Below are positions 24,605 to 32,557 of a DNA stretch of 38,091 bases, one piece after another. The stretch covers positions 1 to 38,091 of the forward strand of contig CACAUH010000004.1 in assembly GCA_902535565.1 (NCBI GenBank). The letters run 5' to 3'. This DNA is from an uncultured Bacteroidota bacterium. GTDB taxonomy: Bacteria; Bacteroidota; Bacteroidia; Flavobacteriales; UA16. The notes below the pieces were generated by a model. That model was given only the letters and a program-made list of their open reading frames with translations, did no database searches and was not told the DNA's origin. Position 1 is the stretch's first letter; every line of letters begins with the position of its first letter. Both the position numbers and the translations under genes were made by a program.

Positions 24605-26425
24605 TTGGTTGTGGCAGGTTGCTGCTGCTGCTTAATTGGCCCCTTGCGCTCTCCTGTGTTCTCCCTGTTTATTGGCGTGGTCTTCGGTATGCTTTTGGGA
24701 TGCGAATGGGTGGATATTCAATGGGGTTGCATCTCGCTTTTTGGTTTAGGATGCGTTGGAACGGCTCTGCTTATGATTGGAGGTTGTTGTTACTGGGTTT
24801 CGGTTGGTGCCGCGCTCTGGGGGACATTCGTCGCGACTTTCTTCGTCTACAGCATTGAGCAAGACCGTTCTGCGCTTTTGGGTGTGGGAGAACAGGGCGC
24901 AGTGGTGCTCAAGGGGATTCGCCGGCTTTCCCCTCGCGGTAACTTGAACAGGCTTCTGGTGGAGGATGAGCGGGGAGCGGATTGGGTGCTAGAAGGGCCA
25001 GAGGGAGTTGAGCCAGGTCACAGGGCCATTGTTCTTTGTCGCCGAAGGGCTGTTTTGGACCCAATGCACCCGTGGGATTTTGATGAGGCCCAGCACATTC
25101 AGTCGCGGGGAATGGACGGTGTTTTGGTTTCTAAGAAGACCTTAAGTGTAGGCGTTTGGCTCGGATTTAAAGCCCAATGGGTAAAGGCCATGGACAAGGT
25201 GCTACAGTGTGTTCGAAGTCGAATCCTGCCCAAATCCAGGAGTGCATCCCAAGGTGCCGGCCTTCTTCTGGGGCTTTCCGTGGGTGACAAGTCGGTTATG
25301 TCTTGGGAGGTGCGAAAAGCGTTTTCCGGATTGGGGCTGGCCCACCTCACTGCAGTGTCTGGTTTCCACGTGGGGCTGGTGCTTCTTTTTGTTTCTCTTT
25401 TTGCTCGTTGTTTGGGTGTTAATCGAAGGTGGGTTGGGCTTTATTCCTTGCCTTTGGTTTGGGCTTATGCCATTTTATGTGGCGCCTCCCCCTCTGCCCT
25501 CCGTGCTTCGGGCATGGCTACTTTGGCGTCGGTCATGATGGGCTTGGGTCGAAGGCCGGACGGCATGGCCGTATTGGCCATTGTGGGCATGGCACTTCTC
25601 GTGCACCATCCTGATCTGGTCAATGACCTTGGAACACGGCTCAGTTTTCTCGCAACCCTCGGAATTCTGCTGTGGTTTCAGACGCGGACACAGCGGCCTT
25701 CCAAGTTGTCCGTGATGGCCGCGATTCCATTCTGTGCTACTGTGTTTACTGCGCCTGTTGCTTGGCCGGCCTTCGGCTCCCTGCCCTTGGGGTTTTGGCC
25801 GGCCAATGTCCTGATGACGCCTGTGGTGCCCATCTTGTCCCTGTTGGCCGTCCTGCTCGTTGTATTGCCTTTAGCAATATCAGACGTCCTCTCCCCTGTG
25901 GTGTTGTTTTTGGCGGATGGTGTGGTTCAATGTGTGCTGTGGGGTAACCGACTTTTGCCACCCTGGAAATTGGTGCCCAATCGGTATCTGTTGTCTGTGG
26001 CGGGCATTTGCTTGGCCTTTTTTTTTGGGCTTGGGTTGCGGTGGCGGTATCGGGGCTATTGGGGCCTTGCTTTGGCGAGCTGTTTCTTCGTTCTCCGGCT
26101 GGGTTGGATAGATTGGATCAGGCCGCGTTTTTGTGATTTTGCCGACGGGCAGATTGTGGTTCATTCAGCTGCAAATACGTCGGTATTTTCATTAGGGACT
26201 TGCGGAAACAGTTCTGGGTTTAAATGGAAAACCCGCACCTTGTTGGAGCGGGTTTCCAGGGGATCTCCCCTGCCGGTTTGCGAAAGTGCAGGGGGAAGGT
26301 TGGCATGGTCTGAACTCGCTTTGGTTGCAAGGTCTTCAGCACATGCGGGTATTTGGCTCAGTTCATCTCCGTCACCTTGCGAATCACTTGGTCCACATAT
26401 GCTTCCCAAGCGTCCATGCCCATGA
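24605..26425 (+). CDS. comEC: ComEC/Rec2-type DNA uptake channel
   Basis: A 606-residue polytopic membrane protein. After N-terminal membrane helices and an OB-fold-like soluble part (residues ~90-190), the competence domain shows the signature GLGLAHLTAVSGFHVGLVLL (about 245-265) and many helices to ~515. ComEC carries single-stranded DNA across the inner membrane during natural transformation. The C-terminal metallo-beta-lactamase domain of some homologues is absent, as in many Bacteroidota. The start is TTG at 24605, with GTG 24611 an alternative; no ATG precedes the first helix. The last 68 bp overlap the convergent small gene at 26358-26612. Confidence 0.87.
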   Translation: MVVAGCCCCLIGPLRSPVFSLFIGVVFGMLLGCEWVDIQWGCISLFGLGCVGTALLMIGGCCYWVSVGAALWGTFVATFFVYSIEQDRSALLGVGEQGAVVLKGIRRLSPRGNLNRLLVEDERGADWVLEGPEGVEPGHRAIVLCRRRAVLDPMHPWDFDEAQHIQSRGMDGVLVSKKTLSVGVWLGFKAQWVKAMDKVLQCVRSRILPKSRSASQGAGLLLGLSVGDKSVMSWEVRKAFSGLGLAHLTAVSGFHVGLVLLFVSLFARCLGVNRRWVGLYSLPLVWAYAILCGASPSALRASGMATLASVMMGLGRRPDGMAVLAIVGMALLVHHPDLVNDLGTRLSFLATLGILLWFQTRTQRPSKLSVMAAIPFCATVFTAPVAWPAFGSLPLGFWPANVLMTPVVPILSLLAVLLVVLPLAISDVLSPVVLFLADGVVQCVLWGNRLLPPWKLVPNRYLLSVAGICLAFFFGLGLRWRYRGYWGLALASCFFVLRLGWIDWIRPRFCDFADGQIVVHSAANTSVFSLGTCGNSSGFKWKTRTLLERVSRGSPLPVCESAGGRLAWSELALVARSSAHAGIWLSSSPSPCESLGPHMLPKRPCP

Positions 26426-26612
26426 TAGGTAGGATGGCGTTCACGCGGTTGTTCTGCTTGCTGTAAATGGCCTCGACATAAAAGCCGTTGATTTCGAAAA
26501 TGCAGAGGATATAGCGGTTTTCGACCATTCGCTGTGAAATGCAGTTTCCGTGATCCCACATGTAGTTGGTCTTCTCGTCGAGCGGGAGCCGGTTGAAAGT
26601 TCGGAGGTCCAT
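26358..26612 (-). CDS. Small conserved-looking cytosolic protein
   Basis: An 84-residue protein, MDLRTFNRLPLDEKTNYMWD onward, with the sequence pattern N-x-LP-x-x-x-K...W-x-x-G...R-x-x...YxLCIFExxxFYVEAIYS. Short proteins with this arrangement (helix, then an antiparallel sheet ending FYVE-x-x-Y) are common in Bacteroidota, but I know no function for them. ATG 26612 is chosen over 26663 because the conserved pattern begins there and because 26646-26663 would run into the region upstream of HMG-CoA lyase. Its 3' end overlaps comEC by 68 bp. Confidence 0.65.
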   Translation of the reverse strand: MDLRTFNRLPLDEKTNYMWDHGNCISQRMVENRYILCIFEINGFYVEAIYSKQNNRVNAILPIMGMDAWEAYVDQVIRKVTEMN

Positions 26613-26714
26613 GTTGTATGCGTGACGTTGTGAATCAAGGGTCCGATGGTCGGAGCCGGTCATGCATACGGGAGGATGTGTCCGGGGGTTTCAGTTTTGT
26701 CTAATCTTTGTCAC

Positions 26715-27587
26715 ATGAAGCCTGTGGAATCTCCCCTTTCTTGGCGCTTGACCGACTGCCCGCGCGATGCCATGCAAGGGGTAGAAGCTTTTATTCCAAC
26801 TGAGCGAAAGGTGGCTTATCTGTCCGCACTGATGGCTGTGGGCTTTGACACTTTGGATGCGGGCAGTTTTGTGTCCCCTAAAGCCATTCCGCAGATGGCA
26901 GATACTGGTCAGGTGCTTGATGTTTTACCCGAGACGGACACCCGGGTTTTAGTCATTGTGGCCAACCGCCGTGGCGCTGAGGATGCATTGGGGCATGGCC
27001 GGCCCGATATTTTGGGTTTTCCATTTTCCATTTCCGAGACGTTCCAGCAGCGGAATACTGGTGGAGGCATTGAAGAGGGATGGCGGAGATTGGATGCGAT
27101 TAGAAACGCGGTCGATCGCCATGGCAGGTCCATGGTTGTCTATCTGAGTATGGGTTTTGGAAACCCCTATGGAGACGATTGGAGTGCTGCGATGGTATGC
27201 GATTGGTGCGCCCGTCTTCATGAAGACCTTGGCATTGGGCGAATTGCTTTAAGTGACACTGTGGGCCAAGCAACACCGAAACAGGTTCAGGACGTGTGCG
27301 CGATGGTGTCCAAATCGCTCCCGGAATTGGAGATTGGGGCGCACCTCCACGGCCGGCCTGAGCACGCGCGTGAGATGATGGAAGCGGCCTGGAAGGGTGG
27401 TTGCAGATCGTTTGATGGTGCCTTGGGTGGACACGGAGGGTGTCCGATGGCCAAAGATGATCTCGTTGGAAACCTGCCCACGGAGGTCATGATGAACGCC
27501 CCGTCAGATTGGGGAGGGATTGAAAAGGAATGGGATTGGAGCGCTTTGGAGCGCGCTCAGGAGATCCGAAGCGTAATATTCTCCTGA
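26715..27587 (+). CDS. mvaB: Hydroxymethylglutaryl-CoA lyase
   Basis: Splits HMG-CoA into acetoacetate and acetyl-CoA, the last step of leucine breakdown. The 290-residue TIM-barrel enzyme shows RLTDCPRDAMQG (catalytic Arg17-Asp18 region), ALSDTVGQATP, GAHLHGRPEHA with the metal-binding HxH, and a G-rich catalytic loop GGHGGCPMAKDDLVGNLPTE carrying the active-site Cys. ATG 26715 is chosen because upstream starts lie in sequence unlike the family. Nine bases match TAATCTTTG at 26702-26710, one insertion away from the TAnnTTTG -7 box, but this is too close to the ATG to be sure. The crotonase at 2928-3701 could supply an earlier step of the same pathway. Confidence 0.9.
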   Translation: MKPVESPLSWRLTDCPRDAMQGVEAFIPTERKVAYLSALMAVGFDTLDAGSFVSPKAIPQMADTGQVLDVLPETDTRVLVIVANRRGAEDALGHGRPDILGFPFSISETFQQRNTGGGIEEGWRRLDAIRNAVDRHGRSMVVYLSMGFGNPYGDDWSAAMVCDWCARLHEDLGIGRIALSDTVGQATPKQVQDVCAMVSKSLPELEIGAHLHGRPEHAREMMEAAWKGGCRSFDGALGGHGGCPMAKDDLVGNLPTEVMMNAPSDWGGIEKEWDWSALERAQEIRSVIFS

Positions 27588-27589
27588 AT

Positions 27590-27691
27590 TCAGTTGAGGC
27601 AGTGTTCGAAAAGGTCGAAACCGTAGCGGTCGCGATTCATCTCGATGCGTTCAAACTTTTTGATTGTGATGCGGATGCGAAAGCGCTTCAT
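27590..27691 (-). CDS. Possible 33-residue basic peptide
   Basis: ATG 27691-27689 to TGA 27590-27592 encodes MKRFRIRITIKKFERIEMNR followed by DRYGFDLFEHCLN. It has a strongly patterned basic beta/alpha composition and lies in the otherwise empty 147-nt gap between two convergent genes, 2 nt from the HMG-CoA lyase stop. No family is recognised; it may be chance. Confidence 0.3.
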   Translation of the reverse strand: MKRFRIRITIKKFERIEMNRDRYGFDLFEHCLN

Positions 27692-27734
27692 GGGGAATGC
27701 TTTGGCCCCTGTTACGCGCCGCTTGTCTGAAAGG

Positions 27735-28520
27735 TTACGCTGACGGACCGAAACTGGTGTTCGGCCTTTTGGCGCAGAGTATGAGTCTCGGGCTCTTTTT
27801 TTGGGTCCAATCTGACAAGTCGTAATCGCCGAACGCTTCGAAGAGAGTAAATCCGGTTTCCTCGAGGAGGGAAGTCAAGGCTGCTCGGTCCATTCCGGAC
27901 ACGCGCTCTGTGAAGCTGTATCGGGTGCCACCTTCTTCGAATTCGATGGTCTTGGTGAAACCGGGTATGCCATGCCCAAGGTCACCGAAGGAACGTGAAA
28001 TCATGTAGTCTACACCGCCCCTGTTCAGGGTTTCTGTCGGGACGAGCCTTGCGCGTGAAAATTCAACATTCAGAAAATCCAAGATCAGAAATCCATCCGG
28101 TTTTAAATGGTTCCGAATTCCATTCAGCACTGCGAGGTGGTCGCTGCGTTTGTCGAAATAACCGAAACTGGTGAAGAGATTGAGCACACCATCGAAACGT
28201 TCTTCTAAGTCAAAGTCCAGCATGTTGCCTTCGACAAAACGCAGGTTCGAGGATTCACCGTGGATCACTTTTGCGTTGGCTATGCTGTTGGGAGACAGGT
28301 CCATGCCAACCACGGAATGCCCAAGCTTGGCCGCGGCTGCAGAATGGCGACCTTCACCGCAGGCGAGGTCCATGAGTTTCAGGTTTTTCCAGCCCAGCTT
28401 GTGGTGAAGGCCCTCGATAAAAGTGGTGGCTTCTTTCGCGTCGCGGTGGCCATACAGCCTGTGGTAGTGCGGGCTGTCGAACCACGTTTCGTACCACTTG
28501 TGCTGAGGACTGTCTGGCAT
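27735..28520 (-). CDS. Class I SAM-dependent methyltransferase
   Basis: A 261-residue Rossmann-fold methyltransferase. Motif I is KLMDLACGEGRHSAAAAKLG (about residue 47-66), motif II GHSVVGMDLS, and the later acidic motif is FDGVLNLFTSFGYF. The N-terminus, KWYETWFDSPHYHRLYGHRD, is typical of a Bacteroidota family annotated only as class I SAM-dependent methyltransferase; substrate unknown. The frame is open to 28580, but ATG 28520 matches the family start and leaves 84 nt for a divergent promoter shared with siaB. Confidence 0.87.
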   Translation of the reverse strand: MPDSPQHKWYETWFDSPHYHRLYGHRDAKEATTFIEGLHHKLGWKNLKLMDLACGEGRHSAAAAKLGHSVVGMDLSPNSIANAKVIHGESSNLRFVEGNMLDFDLEERFDGVLNLFTSFGYFDKRSDHLAVLNGIRNHLKPDGFLILDFLNVEFSRARLVPTETLNRGGVDYMISRSFGDLGHGIPGFTKTIEFEEGGTRYSFTERVSGMDRAALTSLLEETGFTLFEAFGDYDLSDWTQKKSPRLILCAKRPNTSFGPSA

Positions 28521-28604
28521 CGTGGAGTGTGCTGTTGCAAGATAGTTCCTACAAAGAGCAACCCATCGGCGAGTTTCCACGTAAGGGTATGCGATTCCTG
28601 CCTT

Positions 28605-29165
28605 ATGCCTGTTCGCAACGTTTCTTTTTCTGGATTGTCTGCGCGTACCAATGCGCGATGGATGCCCCTTCTTCAGTTTTCAGGAATCCCGGAGCCAGGG
28701 GATTATGATCGGCTCATTGATGAGTCGGAAACATTGATGGTACAGAGAATGCCTGATCGAAGGCCGTTTCGCGCGTTGATTGAATGCGTTCAGAACCTCC
28801 AACGCCATTCAGCACCCAACACGCCTGTGGAATTCCGCCTGCTCGGCAGAATTCTGTCAGGAGAGCCTCGGTTTCTGATTAGAACGGTGAACACATTGAG
28901 AGAAACCGATGTATTTCGGGTCCAACAATGGCTGAAACGCCACAATCAATGGCAGGAAAGGCTCGACAATCAGCAAATGGAGAGCAGTCTCATCTGGCGT
29001 GATTTGCATCGAAGTATGCTCGAGTCAGCGAAGCGTTCTCCTCGTGGAGGTGCAGGCCTGGGTTGGGTTTCCATGGCGCGGTACGCCAAGGGGATGCCCT
29101 CCATCCGGCTCATTGAGGACCGGAATGTGAACCGCTTGTTCTTTTCTGTTGAGGTGGCTTGCTGA
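28605..29165 (+). CDS. siaB: SiaB-type serine/threonine kinase (DUF6272, HATPase-like)
   Basis: A 186-residue cytosolic protein with a degenerate GHKL-ATPase fold: N-box ECVQNLQRHS (Glu60, Asn64, His68) and glycine-rich lid GGAGLGWVSMARYAKG (148-163). Both are hallmarks of the SiaB-like family, and the next gene encodes a SiaC homologue, which supports the call. In Pseudomonas aeruginosa SiaB phosphorylates SiaC, and unphosphorylated SiaC activates a diguanylate cyclase; the phosphatase SiaA reverses it. No SiaA or cyclase gene is within the window. The frame extends 115 codons further upstream, antisense to the methyltransferase gene, so ATG 28605 is the sensible start. Confidence 0.78.
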   Translation: MPVRNVSFSGLSARTNARWMPLLQFSGIPEPGDYDRLIDESETLMVQRMPDRRPFRALIECVQNLQRHSAPNTPVEFRLLGRILSGEPRFLIRTVNTLRETDVFRVQQWLKRHNQWQERLDNQQMESSLIWRDLHRSMLESAKRSPRGGAGLGWVSMARYAKGMPSIRLIEDRNVNRLFFSVEVAC

Positions 29166-29184
29166 GGTTGTTTAATTTGCAGTC

Positions 29185-29553
29185 ATGGGTCCTCTTCACA
29201 TCGCTGCCACTGCAAAAACACCTGAGATACTGTTTGACGCCGAAGCGAAGCGCTTGACTTTGTCAGGTCGCTCCATTCCGGAGAATGCAGTGGATTTCTA
29301 TCGTCCCCTTCTCGAATGGGCTGAAAATGCTGTGGCCGAGACGGGCATGGTGGTCCATATTCAGCTGGAGTATTTTAACACCAGCAGCAGCAAGTGTCTG
29401 TTGGACTTGTTCAAGCGTCTGGAAGCGTGTGACAGTTTAGAAGTCCTCTGGTATTTCGATTCAGACGATGAGGACATGCTTGAAGCTGGCGAAGACTATG
29501 ACCACATTGTGGGCCTTCCCTTTAAATTCGTCGAGGTGGACCCTGAGGTCTGA
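29185..29553 (+). CDS. siaC: SiaC-family regulatory phosphoprotein (DUF1987)
   Basis: A 122-residue STAS-like protein. The opening KTPEILFDAEAKRLTLSGRS followed by IPENAVDFYRPLLEW is the DUF1987/SiaC signature, and LEYFNTSSSKCLLDLF (residues 61-76) contains the T-S-S-S segment where SiaC is phosphorylated in Pseudomonas (Thr68 there). It starts 19 nt after siaB. By analogy its phosphorylation state would gate a downstream partner, but the partner is not encoded nearby. The 3' end overlaps the convergent ABC transporter gene by 32 bp. Confidence 0.85.
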   Translation: MGPLHIAATAKTPEILFDAEAKRLTLSGRSIPENAVDFYRPLLEWAENAVAETGMVVHIQLEYFNTSSSKCLLDLFKRLEACDSLEVLWYFDSDDEDMLEAGEDYDHIVGLPFKFVEVDPEV

Positions 29554-32521
29554 GGTTTCCCCATAGAATCAATCCACCCATCATGATGAAGGTGCTGGTC
29601 CACAGCACCATCCAATTGGCCACGCGCTTGGGTACAATGCGTCCTATCCAAGATTGGGCTGCGTGGAATGGTCCTGACCCTGGCCAATGGGGCTTGGCGT
29701 AAAGCGCGTCCTTGGTGTTGTGAATTTCATTGTTTTCCAATGCCAATCCAATGGACAGGATGTCGGCTCCGGTGGTCCAGTCCAGTAAGGTTTGATTCAG
29801 TTCTTCTTCCTTGATGGCTTTGACGGACAAAGGGTTGTCCCACCCCATCTCGCGAAGAACATCATCCCTGTCGGTCTTTGCCTTAAGCCATGCATCGCGC
29901 TGGCGGTTTCTGAAACCATCGAGTTGGCTGTGTATGGCCAATGCGGCTTCGGAATTGACGCTGGTTGACAATTGGACGTCTGTTGCCAAATGATAGCGCT
30001 CAAGGCCTTTGACCAAAGTGACAAGGGACTCTGTATCTCCGTCTTGGGCACGATCCAACTGGTGTTTCATTTCAGGCAACCACCGGTCTCTTAGGTATTC
30101 GGCTTGGGCCATGTCCTGTTCCGCGTCAAAGAGAGGCGACGAAAAGGCATTGTCGGAAGCGTACATGGTGGTCAAGGCCTCGAAACCCCACCGGCTGATC
30201 ATGGTCTGTGCGGGCCATGGAACGCCGGTGGCTTTGGCGATTCCAGGATGCATTGCACGATAAGGGACAATGGCACCGCCCAGCATTAATTGCGGGATAA
30301 TGAACAAGGGGATGGCCAAGTAGATGACCCTGACGCTGTTGAAGAGCAATGAGATGATCAGCCCGAACAGGTTGGCGGAAGCGGCGACGCTGAACAGGGT
30401 GAAGACATATCCGAAAAAGTGACCGGGCAGCTCGAGAATCAACGTGGCACAGATGGAAAACAACACGGTCTGCAGCGCGGAAATGCAAAACAAAACAGCG
30501 CACTTGGCCGTCAAGTATGCGCCCCAATTGAGGTGAAGGTTTGCTTCACGTTTTCTCATTAGCCGGTCTTGAAACAGCTCTTCGGCGCTGACCGTCAGTC
30601 CCATGAAAATAGCGACAATGACGGATATGAATAGGAAGTGAGGGATGTTTTGGGCACTCCCATACCCATAGTTGGTTCCGGATTCCGTGGCCCGCAGAAG
30701 GATGGCGAGCAGAATCGCCAAAACAGGCGCCTCCAATAGGTTGATCAGCAAGTATTGCTTGTTCTTGATCTTCCTGTTCACATCCCGTGCAGCTTGGATG
30801 CACCACTGTGCTCCCCATCCCGGTGTGTTGTTGTCGGCCTGAGTACCAAGGTCTGCGGGTTGCCTTTGGTCCTGTGTTGCCTTCTCAAATTCCGGAACGA
30901 CCAATACGTTGTGAAAGTCATTCCATTCTTTTGGGCTGATTCTTCTTTGACCCGTTGACTTGCCTCTTCCATCGAGTACGGGCACTTCTATGATGTTGAA
31001 GATTTGCTCGGGGTTGACATGGCCACACAGGCCGCAAGCAACCTGTTCAGCATCGAAGTGATTGACGATGGTTCTGAAGTGGGTCAATGCGTCGAGGGGA
31101 CGTCCAGTAAAAACGGGGTAACCGCCTTGGTCTAGCACCCACAGAGCGTCAAAACTGCGGAAAATATCTCCGCTTGGCTGGTGGATGACCGCGATGACCA
31201 ACGTGCCGGTGTGGGTCATTTGTTTGAGCAGGTCCATCAAGGATTCTGAATCCTTGCTGCTGAGCCCGCTCGTTGGTTCGTCCACCAAGAGCACCTTTGG
31301 CTCTCGGATGAGTTCGAGGGCGATGTTCAGCCGCTTTCGCTGTCCGCCACTGATTGTTTTGTTGAGGGCATCTCCAACAGGCAGGTCTTGGACTTGTTGA
31401 AGCCCGAGGCGTTGTAGACATTGGGTGACCCTTTTCTCGGTTGCCGATTCCGGTTCTTTTCCGTGTGCCAGCCTTGCGGCATACCAGAGGTTTTCCTTCA
31501 CCGTCAGCTCGGGCAAGAGGTGGTCCTCTTGGGGCACAAGTCCGATGTGTGCATTGGCTCGGTTGTCAGTTACTGGTATTCCGTCCAGTTCAACTCGACC
31601 AAATGTGGGATCGGCTGTGCCAGCCAGAAGGTGCAGTAGGGTTGATTTTCCAGAACCGCTTGCCCCCATTACGCCGACAAGCATGCCAGATTGGGCCGTG
31701 GCACTGAATGGATGCAGGGCCTGTTTGTCCGGGTACTGAAACCAATGGCTGACTTCGTCGATGGAGAGCGTGAGTTCTGGGATGTTCTCCTCTTCCATGA
31801 AGGAGCGTTGGATGTCAACGAAATGCAGGGGGGCAGCGCCTGGATGCCGGAGTGTCGATCCAGGGGTAAATGGCTGTGTGCGGTTTGTGTCGAGAAGCTC
31901 ACCATTGAGCTGCACGGCGCCTGCACCCATGGGACGGAGGAAAACGACTTGTGCTTCTGGGTGACGAAAACACGCGAGCGCAGTGGTCCACCCCTGTTTG
32001 ATCACGCCGCCCAACTGCGGCTGATCGCCGATGAGAAAGGCCTCGTGGTAGCGCTGTGTGATAGAGGGCCATTGTTCCGATTCGAACACGAGGGTCTCGT
32101 AGCATTTCTTTTCGCCCTCGCGAATGCCAAAACCGTCAGCCACCAGGTCAATGAGCTCCCTGCTGAGTCGGTCGCGCTCAATGTGTTCCCCACTGATGGC
32201 CATTTCGAATTCGAGAACGCGCAGAAAAACCAGGGCTTTCTCACTTGCTTGAAGGTCGCGATTGATGTCGGCGCAGGCCCGAAGTACTTTGGTAGAGCGA
32301 AGCGCTGTTCGCTTGAGACCGGTTGCTTCGCGGGATTCGACCGCGCCGCCATAGCTAACCAGATAAGATTCGAACGTATTGAGCCATTCGGTGACCAACT
32401 CGCGGTTGAGTCGACTTCTCAGAAAATTGGCCACGACCTCTCTGCCGCGGTCCAACCCTTCCTCCCTCAGGGTGATGAGGGCAAACAACTGCATGAGGGC
32501 GTCGAGAATATGGCGGCTCAT
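29522..32521 (-). CDS. ABCG-type transporter with N-terminal TerB-like and beta-rich domains
   Basis: A 999-residue half-transporter-like fusion. Residues 1-150 are helical and TerB-like (LITLREEGLDRGREVVANFL, acidic helices). Residues ~160-240 are beta-rich and possibly FHA-like. The ABC domain follows (about 250-480): Walker A GASGSGKST (286-294), signature SGGQRKRLNI (391-400), Walker B VLLVDEP (410-416) and H-loop His447. After a CGLC segment, an ABC-2/ABCG membrane domain with about six helices spans ~590-800, then a long helical insert and a final C-terminal helix (~970-990). The ABCG order (ATPase before membrane part) suggests export of a lipid or hydrophobic molecule. Preceded 36 nt upstream by a beta-helix lipoprotein gene, probably one operon. 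Confidence 0.85.
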   Translation of the reverse strand: MSRHILDALMQLFALITLREEGLDRGREVVANFLRSRLNRELVTEWLNTFESYLVSYGGAVESREATGLKRTALRSTKVLRACADINRDLQASEKALVFLRVLEFEMAISGEHIERDRLSRELIDLVADGFGIREGEKKCYETLVFESEQWPSITQRYHEAFLIGDQPQLGGVIKQGWTTALACFRHPEAQVVFLRPMGAGAVQLNGELLDTNRTQPFTPGSTLRHPGAAPLHFVDIQRSFMEEENIPELTLSIDEVSHWFQYPDKQALHPFSATAQSGMLVGVMGASGSGKSTLLHLLAGTADPTFGRVELDGIPVTDNRANAHIGLVPQEDHLLPELTVKENLWYAARLAHGKEPESATEKRVTQCLQRLGLQQVQDLPVGDALNKTISGGQRKRLNIALELIREPKVLLVDEPTSGLSSKDSESLMDLLKQMTHTGTLVIAVIHQPSGDIFRSFDALWVLDQGGYPVFTGRPLDALTHFRTIVNHFDAEQVACGLCGHVNPEQIFNIIEVPVLDGRGKSTGQRRISPKEWNDFHNVLVVPEFEKATQDQRQPADLGTQADNNTPGWGAQWCIQAARDVNRKIKNKQYLLINLLEAPVLAILLAILLRATESGTNYGYGSAQNIPHFLFISVIVAIFMGLTVSAEELFQDRLMRKREANLHLNWGAYLTAKCAVLFCISALQTVLFSICATLILELPGHFFGYVFTLFSVAASANLFGLIISLLFNSVRVIYLAIPLFIIPQLMLGGAIVPYRAMHPGIAKATGVPWPAQTMISRWGFEALTTMYASDNAFSSPLFDAEQDMAQAEYLRDRWLPEMKHQLDRAQDGDTESLVTLVKGLERYHLATDVQLSTSVNSEAALAIHSQLDGFRNRQRDAWLKAKTDRDDVLREMGWDNPLSVKAIKEEELNQTLLDWTTGADILSIGLALENNEIHNTKDALYAKPHWPGSGPFHAAQSWIGRIVPKRVANWMVLWTSTFIMMGGLILWGNLRPQGPPRRI

Positions 32522-32557
32522 TCGACGGTATCATACGCAGCAAAGGCTGCTTTGGAT

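Noticed and set aside
24424..24858. 144-codon plus-strand ORF between the glycosyltransferase and comEC
   Set aside because: It overlaps both coding frames and has no domain; comEC frame features explain the region.
28260..28604. 115-codon N-terminal extension of SiaB
   Set aside because: It is antisense to the methyltransferase gene, and the SiaB family begins near ATG 28605.
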